A DNA stretch of 64,000 nt from Ypsolopha sequella (GCA_934047225.1 OW204000.1:11302001-11366000); one strand, 5' to 3'. Positions 22,980-34,959 are shown, counted from the first letter of the stretch. Notes: a model not told the origin generated them from the sequence alone. Translations and numbers: made by a program.

Positions 22980-23145
22980 ATTATTTTAGTTTGAAAATTA
23001 TTTAGCACTTTGATGCAGTTTATGTGTCCCTGAGTATAGTTTATAAGTTTGCTATGCCCTTCGGGTAAAATTACACTGGCACCATATTTTATTTTAGTAA
23101 GTTCATAATTTCACCTGTAATTTATTGCAATAAATGAAATGAAAT
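22980..23145 (+). mobile_element. LINE 3' end with AAATG-repeat tail
   Basis: The stretch GCCCTTCGGGTAAAATTACA, then CTGTAATTTATTGCAATAAA and a terminal TGAAATGAAATGAAA tail look like the 3' UTR and short-repeat tail of a non-LTR retrotransposon. No reverse transcriptase reading frame is attached. Confidence 0.5.
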
Positions 23146-24212
23146 GAAAACCAGCTATCATCATCGTCGTAAATCAGATAACAGGTATCAGACCGTAAAA
23201 AATCCAATTAATCATCGAATTTTGTTTGAGTGCAATGACAGAATAAATTAATTAAAATTCCATGTAAAAGACAAAAAGTACAATCAGGGTGTCCCCGTGA
23301 CAATACGGCTACATTAATTTTATTTTATGCATGGTCAGAGAATAAATGACGATACAGATGTGTGAGATAGGCATAAATTGGGACTTCTTTATTATTAATA
23401 ACAATTAGTTCCAGCTTCTGATAATTCGGAAACCAAAAAAAACTGACCCACCCTTTTATATTTTCATTTTGCAGGACAAGCAAAGAAAATATCGACAATG
23501 AAGTTACTGAGGCTGCAATTAAGGCTAACGGAACAAAACATGAGCAGAACCACAGATAAAATCTAAAACTTATATTGTATGCTAACTACCTATAAAACAA
23601 TTAATGAGATTAGTTTTCATCATTGCTAAGACAGTTTTTAATTTTCATCATTGCTCGGATCCATCTTTTAGAATTAGGTTAAACGGCTTTTCAACTGCAG
23701 CTGTTCTATTATTGAAGAGTTCTGACATCAAAAAACTTAGGTACGTCTTTGCAAACACAACTTTACAGTTTCTTTCCCTCTCAGATGCATTTAGGCAGAA
23801 ACCTCTTACCCAACCATGACTTCACCAATATTCTGTGTCTGCCTGCAGCTGTGTTATCTACTACAAGTTCGGTAGCCGATCGCTCGTTCGCCCGTTAGTA
23901 ATTTGACAGCTCAGATGACAGATTACAACCAACCACTGGACCACCAAGAAAATTGTCGCCCGACCAACAACCGATACATTTTAGTTTATGAGACAGCGCC
24001 CCGTTAATTGTGGGGCTTCTGTTGTGTGCTGATCTTTGAGGTGAATCGAGTTTTCGTGTACAGTGATTATTGTTAATTGAGTTTGCATTTATTGGACATA
24101 ATTTATACTTGCGTTTTCATGTACCAAAATAAACATTTTTTGCTTCTCTTGCCTTCTTGGTCATGGGCCGCATTTGGTTTTAAAACTTAATATAATTATA
24201 AATTATCGTCAT
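23146..24212. other. No recognisable gene
   Basis: The open frame at 23604-23819 has no known features. Nothing structured was found. Confidence 0.35.
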
Positions 24213-24470
24213 GACTTGAATCCCCAAGGGAGTGTTGAAGAAATTTCGAGTGTAAACTGTCATATGAAAGTCACAGTCCACACTCGGTACAACCGCGTTT
24301 CGCCAACGATTATTAAGTACCAACATGATGAGTGGTAAGCGCCGAACTTGGGCACAAATACACGCTTTTTAGGGTATGCAGGATTCTTTACGATGGTTTC
24401 CTTCACCGTTCAGCAAGTGGTAATAAAGAACAAATATACTATGCATATAAATTCCAACACCTCATTGTTG
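24213..24470 (+). repeat. Dispersed repeat D, copy 1
   Basis: Shared blocks are GAATCCCCAAGGGAGTGT, CACTCGGTACAACCGCGTTT, CGATTATTA and a TTTCCTTCACCGTTCAGCAA segment. The closest relative is 30362-30627 on the minus strand; shorter copies are at 27869-27975 and 41294-41375. It is probably SINE-like or the end of a LINE. Confidence 0.75.
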
Positions 24471-24616
24471 CATATCCGACTGGCAGATACTATAATTAAA
24501 GCTCAAAACTAAGAGGCCAGCGTTCTACTCCTGAGTATCGCCGCTATAAAACTTTCAAATCTTACATTTACATTTTTTGGGTGAGATAAAGAATGATTCT
24601 TGAACTATTTATATTT

Positions 24617-25079
24617 TTATCTACTCCCATACTTGCAATAAGGCAATTGCAATATCAAAAGCAGTTTTATAAGTACCAAAATTGTGTATCCGATGTTATA
24701 ATATTATATTATAACACCGCGATTCTGCGTTGCGATGTGCCCAATTTATTATAAAACCGCTAGAGACAATCAACAACAGAGACGAGAAACAATTCTCAAC
24801 CTTATTTCCCAACCACGCCCCTTTATTCTGATTGGTCTTCAAGCCAGCTTTACTGGAACGATGCACCCGAGTTTTATGAACGAATTTCTTCTTTCCATTT
24901 TCCGTAGAATTGTTAGTTGAAAATATTATAACTAAAGACGATATTTTTGATGCTTGTAGATAAAATATTGTGTGCAACTGAACATAATTAGACATTGGGA
25001 CACTCTTGCAAAATTTTACTTTTTAAGCACTCGTGTCCCAATGTCTCAAATTATGTTGCAGTTGCACAAAATACTATTG
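24617..25079 (+). repeat. Dispersed repeat A, copy 2
   Basis: This is the same element as 9336-9700, with the paired TATAACACCGC-type motifs, CCACGCCCC, and the terminal CATTGGGACACTC / ACTCGTGTCCCAATGTC pair. It is slightly longer because of an interior expansion. Confidence 0.8.
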
Positions 25080-25232
25080 TAGCATTTTTGCCAAAATATA
25101 AACTTTCGTAATGACCAATGACCAATTCGTAATAATTATCCAAGGATATGGAGAGCTAACAAGAATCGGCAATTAAATTATATTTTGTTAACAATAGTAC
25201 CACCCTATTGATCGAGAAATTTCATTGATTTA

Positions 25233-25499
25233 TACAGGATGTTAAGATGAAGTTACGGAAGCCGAAAACTGGCGATAGTACTCGCCCATACGAACAATTT
25301 TCCGTGAAAAAAAATGGAGAAATCGAGAAAAAAGAAATCTGTTTTTTCATAAATTTTGGTCGGGTAGCTATGTAGTTTTTCTATGAAACAGTTGATTTTT
25401 TTTCGGGATTCAAGGGTTAGCTCCATAGTAAAAGATGTTCGTATAGACGAATTCTATCGCCAGTTTCCAACTTTCGCAACTTCATCTTAACACCCAGTA
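25233..25499. mobile_element. MITE with 44-bp inverted repeats and TA target sites (Tc1/mariner-like)
   Basis: The left end is TA|CAGGATGTTAAGATGAAG and the right end, in reverse, is CTGGGTGTTAAGATGAAG next to TA. The arms pair over about 44 bp including AACTGGCGATAG. The interior is non-coding. TA flanks and CAG starts fit a non-autonomous Tc1/mariner element. Confidence 0.8.
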
Positions 25500-25566
25500 T
25501 AAGTCCCACACATTTCTAAAAGTTTAAATTATTTATATCATTCTTAGTTTTTTGGTTGATAGAATC

Positions 25567-25950
25567 TTAAAATCTTTTGCTATTTAGTAATAACCACTTA
25601 AGGCGATATGTGAAAAAAAAAAGGTGTTTCTTTTTCATTTTGACTATATAATCTAGGGTTTTTAAATTGGAAAACATGTTTGGATAAATTTTCCTCGATA
25701 AAAATAATTGTTGAAATGAGGTCTTCAAACACACTTTTTCTCCTCGTTTGACGAATAGGAACCATATACAGAACTCAAACATATTTTATTCAACAATATC
25801 TAAAGATTTGATATTTAAAATTTTGCTAGCTATTTTAGTTTTTTTAATAAAAATATAACCAACTTTTTTCCCTTTTGCACTGCGCGATTTTTCGCTTGGA
25901 GTGACAGTGACAAAAATAAAATTCGCATAGCCTCTTAATGTAATAAGGTT
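25567..25950 (-). repeat. Dispersed repeat G, copy 2
   Basis: This is the inverted partner of 17336-17690. It extends a little beyond the shared segment at the 25567 end. The open frame on its minus strand (25567-25782) is partly shared with the other copy and is not gene-like. Confidence 0.75.
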
Positions 25951-27868
25951 ACAGTTATATCACATAAAATCGAAAAGCAAATTGAGGAAAATGAAATCAT
26001 ATCTTTATTATTTCCGCTGATCCTTAACAAAAATATCAAACCACATCCACTCTCATTCGCCCAGCTGTTTCTACAATAAAATGACCTACGGAACCATCTC
26101 TGAAGATCAAATAAAAAGTAATGGACTATTTCGTCAGCAACGACACCCGACCCTTAGGCAAAAGAAACCGATAAAACTATCACTATCCCGTTTAATATTT
26201 TTGAGGACGAAACGAGAAAAAGGACGAAAAAAATAATAACATTAAAAGTGAAATCCTCTAGGGCTTTGATTGACCACAAATCAATATTAATGATCAAACT
26301 CAGCATGAGTCCGAAATGGGAATTCTGTCTCTATCTTTCTTTCGACGTGAGAGAAGGATACTTGCTGTTTGGACACCTCACCCTTAAAGCGCTTTAAGTG
26401 CTAAAGGAATAAAACCATTAATTACAAGCAATTCAATGTACATATTGAATTTATTCAAATGGTGATAAATGGTCGCTGCGGCAGAAACAAGAGGTGCTAA
26501 GGAGATGTAAGGGGTACAAGAATGTGCTTTGGTATCTCATATTTATAATTTTTTGACGGCTCTTTATTACTTTTATTGGAATGCCAGCCATGATATGCAG
26601 CTGGAGGCTGCACTAACAATCATGTATAAATATTATTACACTAGCGATTTGCTGTAACTTCGCCTGCGCTAAATACAATCTTAAGTGTATTTCACTCGAA
26701 TTGTTACTGCTCAGCTAACTCAGGCGCGGATTTAAATTGTCATTATCCCCACCCAGCTTATGTTAATTACAATCTACATCATGATGATGTTATGTTCTGA
26801 TTCCTGGAATCCTATTGTTAGAACATCTAAAAGAAATAAAAAGATAAATATATTTCAAAAAATATATATATATATATATAAATAATTTAGTTACTGAATT
26901 AATTGATTCATTACTTAATTAAATAATATAATATTAATTTTACTTTATTTAAAATAATCAACAAATTACATGTTTTAAAAGGATTCTCGTTTTTAGGGGA
27001 ATATACAAAACCTTTTTCTAGAATTTCTCAGGTAATGATAAAAACCAGATTAAATTCATTCAGTAATTCCCGAACTATAAGCAAACATATATTACATACA
27101 GATACAGACACACAGACAGAAGGACAACCGCATTTTAAACGTATAGAAAAGTAAAAGAGACGAGAAGTAAAGAAATATCTACGATGGTAGATATAATAGA
27201 TTAATGAGATTCTGCTTTTACTTGTATTTGTCTAATTGTTGTATTATTTATTACCTTTTGCTTGAACGTCTCATAGATTAAGAAAAGTTAAACAATCAGT
27301 CACACACACCTAAACTTTCACTTTTTGTTTAACTATAATTATAACCGTTAGATGTACGAAATAAAGCTGACATATCAACCCATAAAGTTTAATAGAATTA
27401 ATTATATTTTGCAAAAAAATACATTTACATAACGTCAGGTAAAAATATAAACCTTCTTGTGTTATGTATCCAATATTCAATGGATAAATATAAAACCATT
27501 CCTGGGTGTCTACTGTTTACTTGTGCCTTGAAAAATAAATAAATGCGTTAGTACCTAACGATATTTTTTTAGCATATATGTGCAGTAAAACACATAAGCA
27601 AACTCTCTGCAAAATTATGCTTTCGTGTTGATGTCCCTGAAAATCTACTACTTTTAGCGGACTACTTACGCCATCTGTCGATCGCTCATTGCAACATTTC
27701 AAAGTACGTCAGGGTTGGTTTATCAATGACCAAATACAACTCATCTGGGTAAATTAAAAAAATTTGCAATCTATAAAAATAGGCAAAGATGGATCACATT
27801 TGTAACACTGGTAGCAAAAAATAATACCTATATAAATAATAATTTACGTATAGGTATATTGTCTCGAC
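25951..27868. other. No recognisable gene; one TA microsatellite
   Basis: A short (TA)n run lies at about 26862-26882. Otherwise this is A+T-rich DNA with no supported features; the open frame at 27517-27702 (minus) is unsupported. Confidence 0.4.
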
Positions 27869-27975
27869 ATGAATCCCCGAAGGGGTGTCAGAGGTGTTCC
27901 GAGTGTGAACTGTGAAATGCAAGTCAGTCCATACTCAGTACACCCGTGTTTCACCGCCGATTATTACGTCTACGA
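27869..27975 (+). repeat. Dispersed repeat D, short copy
   Basis: ATGAATCCCCGAAGGGGTGT and CACCCGTGTTTCACCGCCGA match the start of the copies at 24213 and 30627 (reverse). It stops after CGATTATTACGT and is followed by a LINE 3' end, so the 125-codon frame across 27869-28246 is a chance fusion of two repeats. Confidence 0.7.
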
Positions 27976-28019
27976 TCTGTCCAATTCTACGATCTGCACA
28001 CGACATACCCATCCCCTAA

Positions 28020-28192
28020 AGGCAGCGGCGTCACTGGTGCGAGGGTTTCGGCACCGCGCTCACCAATCCACCTGCCCAGCTTGTGTTAGTAGGGCAGCAC
28101 TTCCAGGAGGACCACCAAGAGTGGCGAAATCTTGGAAAGGCCTATGTCTAGCGGTGGATGAAGACAGGCTGATGGATGGATGGAGATTAATA
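28020..28192 (+). mobile_element. LINE 3' end with ATGGATGG tail
   Basis: The blocks CTGGTGCGAGGGTTTCGGCA, CCAGGAGGACCACCAAGAG, GGCCTATGTCTAGCGGTGGA and GATGGATGGATGG match 49520-49700, and the tail matches 38100-38160. These are typical of the 3' terminus of a lepidopteran non-LTR retrotransposon. Confidence 0.65.
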
Positions 28193-28260
28193 AACCCATA
28201 TTTTGTGTTAGGATTATTAAATAACAAAACAAATACACATTATTAACAAATACATATACC

Positions 28261-28425
28261 CGTAACATAAACTAGTGTAGCTTTCCACCATGGCAGAGAA
28301 TTCCGGCCCCCTTATTAGCCGTTCCGCTGAGTGTCACAAATCTCTTTGACGTGTAAAAAGTGTATATATCTATACCTGCTTTGCAAAATAAACTATTTGA
28401 ATTTGAATTTGAATTTGAATCTTCA
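28261..28425 (+). mobile_element. CR1/Jockey-type LINE 3' end with TTTGAA tail
   Basis: GACGTGTAAAAAGTGTATAT, CTATACCTGCTTTGCAAAAT and AAACTATTTGAATTTGAATT match the reverse complement of 57590-57665, where the same 3' UTR is attached to a reverse-transcriptase C-terminal region. Here only the tail survives. Confidence 0.75.
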
Positions 28426-28769
28426 CAGCTCTCCTCTGACAAACGCAAAAACCATTAAACTGAATTAATGTCTTTCTTTGTCTTACTCATTTCTTCAAGT
28501 GCTTGAGGGAGCTACGCATTATGATACTGTTTTACTGATGTACAATCAGAAAAAGTTTTTCAAAAATGATCTAGGCAAAAAGGGCGAAGATAGGTCCTTG
28601 AAATTTTACATGTAAGAGTGGTTGTTATGTAAATGAAACGATATTTTATTTTTTTATCATTGAAGATGATTAAAGGAGAATTTTTTTTTTAATCTTTTTA
28701 TTTTGTTAAGTTCTCATTATCACATAAACAGTAGTAAAATAATCAAAAAATAATGAAAAGATCGCAGCG

Positions 28770-28924
28770 CTGGAGCCGTATTTTTGAATCGTTCGTTTTC
28801 AATTTACGTGCGAAAGTATATACCCATCTCACGTAGCACATCAGAACTTGTCATTTGCAAGATGAGACAGGTATATATTTTCGCACGTAAATTGAAAACG
28901 AACGATTCAAAAATACGGCTCCAG
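28770..28924. mobile_element. Hairpin MITE with 55-bp arms
   Basis: Arms 28770-28824 and 28870-28924 pair almost completely; the outer end reads CTGGAGCCGTATTTTTGAAT and the inner part ACGTGCGAAA next to TATATA. The spacer also contains a weaker CATCTC/GAGATG-type pair. It is a non-autonomous element of unknown superfamily or a transcribable hairpin. Confidence 0.8.
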
Positions 28925-29274
28925 ATCGTAACTCAGATCCATAGAGCTCATACAAATCAGACAGCAATGGCAAATAATGTAAACTAAGGTTTGTATAATA
29001 TATTATGTATTTAGATTATTGGTACAAAATATGAGATTCGTATTTAGTTTTCTTGACATTCAAGCAGATTCTGAAGGCTTTAATTTTTGTTTAAGGGGCA
29101 TACATCCGCCAACGACCTGGAGTTGACCTGTGTTGGTATTAATATCGTTTTTTTTTTAATTGAAATAAGGGTCATATCAGTGCGCAAAATAATACTTTTC
29201 TCTAGGAAGCGATGGACAGAAAATTGTTTTGTAAACCTTAACATCCCTTCAGGCTTTTATTATTATTATTAATA

Positions 29275-29470
29275 ATTATAAAATTCTTTATTGCACAAGA
29301 CAAAATTTCTGCATACAGGCGAGCTTAATACTATTTAGTATTTTCTACCAGCTAACCTTTGGTTATGGAGAATGGTAGAAGGTAGTGCCATGTTGTCAAA
29401 GTAGTATTTGATATTTGAATTTTTTAATAGATATATTACATAAATGCTCAATAAATTATATTATAATACA
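29275..29470 (-). mobile_element. Probable LINE 3' end (minus strand)
   Basis: A TTATTATTATTAATAATTAT tail followed by AAATTCTTTATTGCACAAGA resembles, in reverse, a 3' UTR with an AATAAAG signal and an AATAAT tail. No coding part is attached. Confidence 0.4.
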
Positions 29471-29734
29471 TGCTATACAATAAACATATATTTGTAAATT
29501 AATAATACATACCTTCATAAAGGAGTAAGAGAATTCTTGCGAAAATCATATGAAACTTTCGATAACTTTCAATTGTTTTTTTTGGCAAGAATATCAACAA
29601 GAAATGAAATTTCAAACCTGAAATTTATTTTTAACTTCATTATGCCTATCATATATTATTTTTAAAGTTTTTGGACCACCCGTGTGAGAGAAGACAGGCC
29701 TTCAAAGACAGGTCCAAATTGCAGTTGGAGTATA

Positions 29735-29850
29735 CATATTCACTTTACTGTCAAAACTAAATCTTCTTTATTGCAAAATGGTCCTTAAGTGTAAGAAACA
29801 GAAGCTAATTACTTAGCTCTTAAAGCAAAATGAAAGCCATCAGAATCTGC
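29735..29850 (-). mobile_element. Degraded copy of the 54542-54708 MITE
   Basis: In reverse this segment shares TTAGCTTCT, CTTAAGGAC, ATTTTG and TTTAGTTTTGACAGT with the centre and right arm of the MITE at 54542-54708. A single arm (GATTCTGAAGGCTTTAATTT) also lies at about 29066-29085. Confidence 0.55.
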
Positions 29851-29866
29851 TTCAATAAATGTATAC

Positions 29867-30139
29867 ATATATAAGGTCTTTCAATTTAGATGGAAAGTAA
29901 TTTAGGAGGTGATTCAGAATCGTTAATACATGACATTCCACTGCAAAGTACCATTTTTTTTTGCGCGAACTTTTTCTTCACTTGTCCATACAAACTGAGT
30001 CAGTTGATCGGACCACTTTGTACTGAGAAGTGGAAAAAAAATACGCGCAAAAACAAGTGCTTTGCAGTAGAATGTGATGTATTATTATATTGAATCACCT
30101 CCTAAATTACTTTCCATTTAAATTGAAATACCTTATATA
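29867..30139. mobile_element. Hairpin MITE, about 270 bp
   Basis: The ends TATATAAGGTCTTTCAATTT and, in reverse, TATATAAGGTATTTCAATTT pair, and complementarity continues inward through GGAAAGTAATTTAGGAGGTG and GTGATTCA, and more weakly through GCGCGAA/TACGCGC near the centre. The open frame across it is a by-product. Confidence 0.8.
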
Positions 30140-30361
30140 GGCGAAATACTATGTACTCTGCAAATTTGACATGAACCTAGGTTGCTTAGCCCACCGGCAT
30201 CCGCTGAGAAAGGATTATCTCACAAAGTGAGATACACCGCATCCAATTTTGTATGAGGCGACTGAAAATATACGAGTTAAAGAAGAAAAATAGCTGTGTA
30301 GCATCAACTATTCAGAATTTACATATTAACGAGTATCTACATAAAATATATAATATACTAA

Positions 30362-30627
30362 TCATAAAGTAGTTTTTCTAAATTTATGTGCATAGTATTT
30401 GTTCTTACCTACCACTTGCTGAACGGTGAAGGAAAACATCGTAAGGAAAGCTGCATGCCATAAAAAGCGTGTATTTGTGTCCGTAGTACGGCGATAGGGC
30501 TCACCACTCATCACGTTGGGACGTAATAATCGTCGGTAAAACGCGGATGTACCGAGTGTGGACTGTGACTTGCATTTCACAGTTTACACTTGGAACACCT
30601 CTGACACCTCCTCGGGAATTCATGTCG
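30362..30627 (-). repeat. Dispersed repeat D, minus-strand copy
   Basis: This is the reverse-complement partner of 24213-24470, sharing the GTGCATAGTATTTGTTCTTA end, CCACTTGCTGAACGGTGAAG and the GTACCGAGTGTGGACTGTGA block. The two minus-strand frames over it are not genes. Confidence 0.75.
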
Positions 30628-30849
30628 TGAAGATATATCTGTATATCTATAATTAAAAAGTCATGTCTGTTCATTGAATTTTTGCAAAATTTTAAATGAA
30701 GCGGGTTATTAGTATTGTCTGTCTGTCTGTTTGTAGATTTGGATGCGGTATTCTTTATTATCATCGTACTGACCCTGGTGAACATATATTATAGGCTATA
30801 AGGGGTATTGATAAAAGGGTTTTATTAAAATGGTTAGCATAGTATTGGT

Positions 30850-31380
30850 ATTTTTGTGAGCAGAAAAATATAATCTGTGAGCAGAAATAGTTAATTGATC
30901 AGCAACTCATGGCCAGCAAACATTTCAAAATCAATCAGCAATTTATGTCATTCTGGATGGCTGTAATTATTTTTGTACATTATATTAATTATATAAGCTG
31001 CAATGAGCTGTTTAATAAAATTTGGTAAGCACTCAGAGGGTAGCAAAAAAATTAATTTTTCATTTTGCAATTGCTTCGGCGTTGCGAAAAGGGCAGCCCT
31101 CGCCTGCCGTAACAAGGCATAGGCACCCGTGCAAGCCGTAGTGGCTGAGGCTGGTTGCCAGGTCGGTGTGCCTGGTTCCTCCACGCCTACGGCTTTTTAT
31201 ATACACTCTAGGGGTAGTACCCACAAGACTGTATAGAGTCGGGGTGCTCTGATTCGGTTTTGGAACACATTCAACCTATTTTTTGCATAAACATGTTTTC
31301 TTTGCTGATCAATCATGAAATCTTGCTGATCAAGTAGTTATTTTGCTGACTGAATGTTTATTATGCAAACTCATGTTATT
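30850..31380. repeat. Cluster of GCTGATCA motifs around a G+C-rich block
   Basis: TGATCAGCA-type words occur in opposite orientation on the two sides: TTGATCAGCAAC and AATCAGCAATTT near 30895-30945, then TTTGCTGATCAATC, TTGCTGATCAAG and TTTGCTGACTGA near 31300-31350. Between them is a G+C-rich block (31075-31200) with GCCTACGGC and AGCCGTAGTGGC. This looks like a subterminal-repeat-rich DNA transposon end pair, but no exact terminal repeats were found. Confidence 0.4.
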
Positions 31381-31597
31381 GTAAGCTGCCTATTTATGAT
31401 TTAATTTTTGACCATTATCAAAATTATTTGCGCAACAAAGATTGCTGCCCGATTTTTTTTATTGCAAACAAAATCTTTGTATACTGACCAAATTATTTAA
31501 ATGCTGTTTTATTGTGGCGCACCAAATTTTATAATTACTTAACTATTTATTTACTTGTTTGATAAAATAACCGTTAAACTGTAAAACTATCGATAAT

Positions 31598-31632
31598 CGA
31601 AACGCGAGCGAAGCCACGGGCAAGAGCTCGTC
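31598..31632 (+). mobile_element. Helitron-like 3' end, degraded
   Basis: GCGAGCGAAGCCACGGGCAA followed by GAGCTCGT resembles the lepidopteran Helitron terminus: a GCGGGCGAAGCCGCGGGC-type hairpin, then AAAAGCTAGT. The upstream part of the element is not recognisable. Confidence 0.45.
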
Positions 31633-32333
31633 TGAAATACGAATTCAATTAACTGAAACAAAAAGCGAGCGCTTAAGCAAAGTAAAATAAGGCTAAACAA
31701 TTTTCTTTTATACAAATTGAATGAATAATAACATCAAAGTATGCATTAATTTCTTGATCAAAATTAAAACAGTTAGAGCACATTTTCTTAAAGGCTACGG
31801 CTTGTTATAAAAAAGTTCCAAATCAATATCGAACTTTTAAATGGAAAAAGCTCAAAGCTGCCAAACTTTATTACATTTATTAAATGAGATGTTTCTTAAA
31901 TTATGTTGAAGGAGAAAACGAGCCAAGAGTTTTAAACTTAATGCCTGCAATATAATATTCTTGTCAATAATTTTTACCTTCATGTATTATAGATGCAAAA
32001 AAACTAGCTTATATTTGAAATCGATAAGTATATCAACCTTTTTAAATCTCTCCTAACTCTTTATATTATCTGTGCTCTTACCCAACTGCGCCGAACAAAT
32101 TATTCGGAGTTCGGAGACTACTTACGCCATCTAGTGGTGAATAGCAGAAACTTTTTATTTTAAGTTCTTTGTCAAAATCGAAAACAATAAATATATGTAT
32201 TTTTTACGTCACACTTTTTAGAGTTAATAAAAAATGGAAAGCCAGTTCTTCTAGCCATCCGCGATATTACTAAAAATAAAGTCACGTTTTAAAATATCCC
32301 TCTATTGCGTTTATTGAAGCATAATGAATTTTA
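31633..32333. other. No recognisable gene
   Basis: A+T-rich. It includes the phrase GACTACTTACGCCATCTAG near 32115, also present near 27662, which suggests fragments of a common mobile sequence. Nothing else. Confidence 0.35.
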
Positions 32334-32875
32334 TTGAATACATCAACTGTAATTTCAAGGTCCCGACTCAAAAATGAGGAAAATGAACCTTTACGGAAAC
32401 TCGTATTTCTGTCCGTCTACCTGTCTGTCTATAAGTCCGTCCGTCTGTCAACGACACTTTTCCCCGAGATGAGCTATCGACTTGAAATTGGAATGGTTAT
32501 ATCTTACTTGTCCACATTTATTTTAGGGATGTGTCACAATAATATTTTCTTTGTCTCAAAAAATTTAATATTTTTTGACCCTAGCAAATAGGTTATCATT
32601 TGAAAATAGATTTTTATTATTATTTTTGGTTGCGTTTTATTTGATTAATTTGAGTTAAGATGTTTTTTTTTCTGAAAGCTTGCGACGATAAATAATTTGA
32701 ACTCTCTCAAAGCATTAAAGTAATTTCACTTATAATATACCTTTATGTACCATATGAAAAAAAAAATACAGAAAAGCTACAGCGATATACCCGACTGTAA
32801 AATAATTATAATCACGATTCTAACACGGAATCCTCAGTGCGCGAGTCGAATTCGCACTTGCCCGGTTTTTATTAA
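32334..32875 (+). repeat. Dispersed repeat H, diverged long copy
   Basis: It starts around ACTCAAAAATGAGGAAAATG with TCTGTCCGTCTACCTGTCTG and GTCCGTCCGTCTGTCAACGA, and closes with GCGCGAGTCGAATTCGCACT followed by TGCCCGGTTTTTA, as in other H copies. The 85-codon frame across it is incidental. Confidence 0.6.
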
Positions 32876-34387
32876 TTACTTGTTTAACGATAAATGTGCT
32901 AAGAGCTGAACTTTGCCCTTTTAAACTTTAATTTGCGGTAGTTTGAACTTTGATTGCACGATTGGGGCTTCTAATTAGAACCTATTCCTACAAATGTATA
33001 TAACCTTTCGGGATTGAAGCTTTTAGGTCAAGTAGCGCTTCTTATTAATTTTGTTTTTTCATGATTAATACTTGCAATTGTCAGCACTTGGTGAAACATA
33101 TCACTATTGTAACTCCAACCGGTTTCACCTCACGGTATGATCAAGGTATTTTAGGAATTTACGGCTGGTATCACGACTATGGAAAAGCACTTTGTATTAT
33201 AGCTACCATAATATCATTAAAAATATGTGCATGCATATAGCAAACTTTTAACAATATTTTTTTTGCTAAAAGTTGTATTTTGGGCGTTATAATTATTTCT
33301 TAATATTTTGTTACACATCCGAAGCAATGACCCTTAAGAGTTTGTATATTTTTTAAACGCATCTTTTTCCAAACTACCCGACTTTCAAAGCTGATTAAGT
33401 CAGCATTGACTTTATCTAGACCCGGCCAGGTCGCCCCCGGTTGCTCCTACCTCAATCGAGTAGCTCTTATCTAGGAGGGCGCGTTCCAATACCACGAAGC
33501 TCTCTAATTAGCGGACTCTCCTAGACATTAAAAGTCGTTTATGGCATTTCACCTTAGTGGAACACGCGATGCCTGATAGTGATAGCTGAGGAATTGTGTC
33601 AGGGGTTTCTTGTGGGTTAATCTTCTGGTTATATTGTCATCAAGACTTGCTGTTATTTGCATAGGGTAATTTCCGTCAAAAAAACAACGGGAGCGTTTAT
33701 AGCTTAGTTTCTTGCGTATCCTACTTAGTTACTACTCAGTCAGTTACTATAATATTTAATAGTTAATCCTTGACAAAATAAATTATATAACATTAATCAC
33801 CGCCATATGATATAATTGAATTTTAAATTAATCCAAATAATGTCTTTGCAGGCAAGTAATTTGTTTTCTGTTCAAGCCAGCAAAACAATTAAATAAATAT
33901 CTACATTTTTGATTCTAAAGACAGTTGTAGAATAATAACCTTTTTTAAGTTATATAATTATCTACCCAATTTAAGACTTTTTTATATAAAGGAATAAATC
34001 TTAATTATATTTTATATATTTTAACCTGTATGATATTTATTGTAACTAATTACAATTAGTCACTACACATACTTTTCACCCTCTTACACATAATCAAGTA
34101 CATCTTCATTTCACACACAGAGAGTACTTAAATGTTTCTGTTATTTTGATCGTTTTTTTTAAATTGAATACTTAAAGTTATATCCCTTGTTATCCATGCA
34201 CACTTGAATTGTTTTTAAATTGGCTTTGTAATATAATGAAATATGCGAGGATAGAGGCACTGTATGCTGAAATACAGGCTAATAACCTACTCAGCAGCAG
34301 ATGCTATATAATTATGTGGTACACAAAAAATGTTATATAAGTCGAATTTCATATTCATCTAATTTGTGTGTAATAAGTTTTTTGGAC
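32876..34387. other. No recognisable gene
   Basis: Nothing beyond a modest G+C-richer patch near 33420-33560 of unknown nature. Confidence 0.35.
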
Positions 34388-34959
34388 TTAACCCGCCACT
34401 GGTGACGTGTATTTGACTTACATTGTTGGTGACCCTGGTCTTTTCGACTACGAGTTTTTCTATAATTTATGTACTGTTCATGCTACTTTTTATTGGAAAG
34501 GTTATTCAATTAGATATTTTTTTGCCAAATAAAACATAGGTACTTCATAAATCAAAACTCTTTTATTAACATTAGACAATATCTTTGGATGCATTAAAAT
34601 AATAAGATATTTTAACAATATTTTTTTAACTAAAAGATGTCGCAACAATCTCAAATATTTAACAATGAAATCAGCCTTACTCAGTCTTATGACATTGGAA
34701 ACATAAAATAAAGAAACATAACTTCTACAAAAAATATATATATAATACTAAATCACTCATCTTCAACAGCCGAAAAGCTCGAGCAAGTAGGCACTACGTG
34801 CTCAAGGCATACATATTTTTTACATTTATGGCAAGAGAACAGTAAGGGAATAAGGCAACTATTCGAAATCGCAATGTAATTCGATAAACGGTGAAAAAAA
34901 TTAGATTTTTTCGAACTACTTGGTCTCACAGACATATAACGTCACCAGTGGCGGGTTAA
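34388..34959 (-). mobile_element. Short piggyBac-type element with transposase C-terminal remnant
   Basis: TTAA target sites at 34388-34391 and 34956-34959 flank a 564-bp element with perfect 17-bp terminal inverted repeats, CCCGCCACTGGTGACGT and its reverse. The minus-strand frame at 34753-34935 ends in a Cys/His-rich segment (CHKCKKYVCLEHVVPTC) like the zinc-binding C-terminus of piggyBac transposases. The catalytic region is absent, so this is an internally deleted, non-autonomous copy that would need a transposase supplied in trans. Perfect ends imply a recent insertion. Confidence 0.85.

Noticed and set aside
27869..28246. 125-codon open frame
   Set aside because: It is made of two unrelated repeats (D repeat and a LINE 3' end) that happen to be in frame.
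30501..30785. Minus-strand frame with a MNSRGGVRGVPSVNCEMQV segment
   Set aside because: That segment is the repeat D start read in the same frame as at 27869; repetitive, not a gene.
30948..31184. Minus-strand 78-codon frame in the G+C-rich block
   Set aside because: It lies inside the GCTGATCA-bounded repeat-like region and has low-complexity composition.
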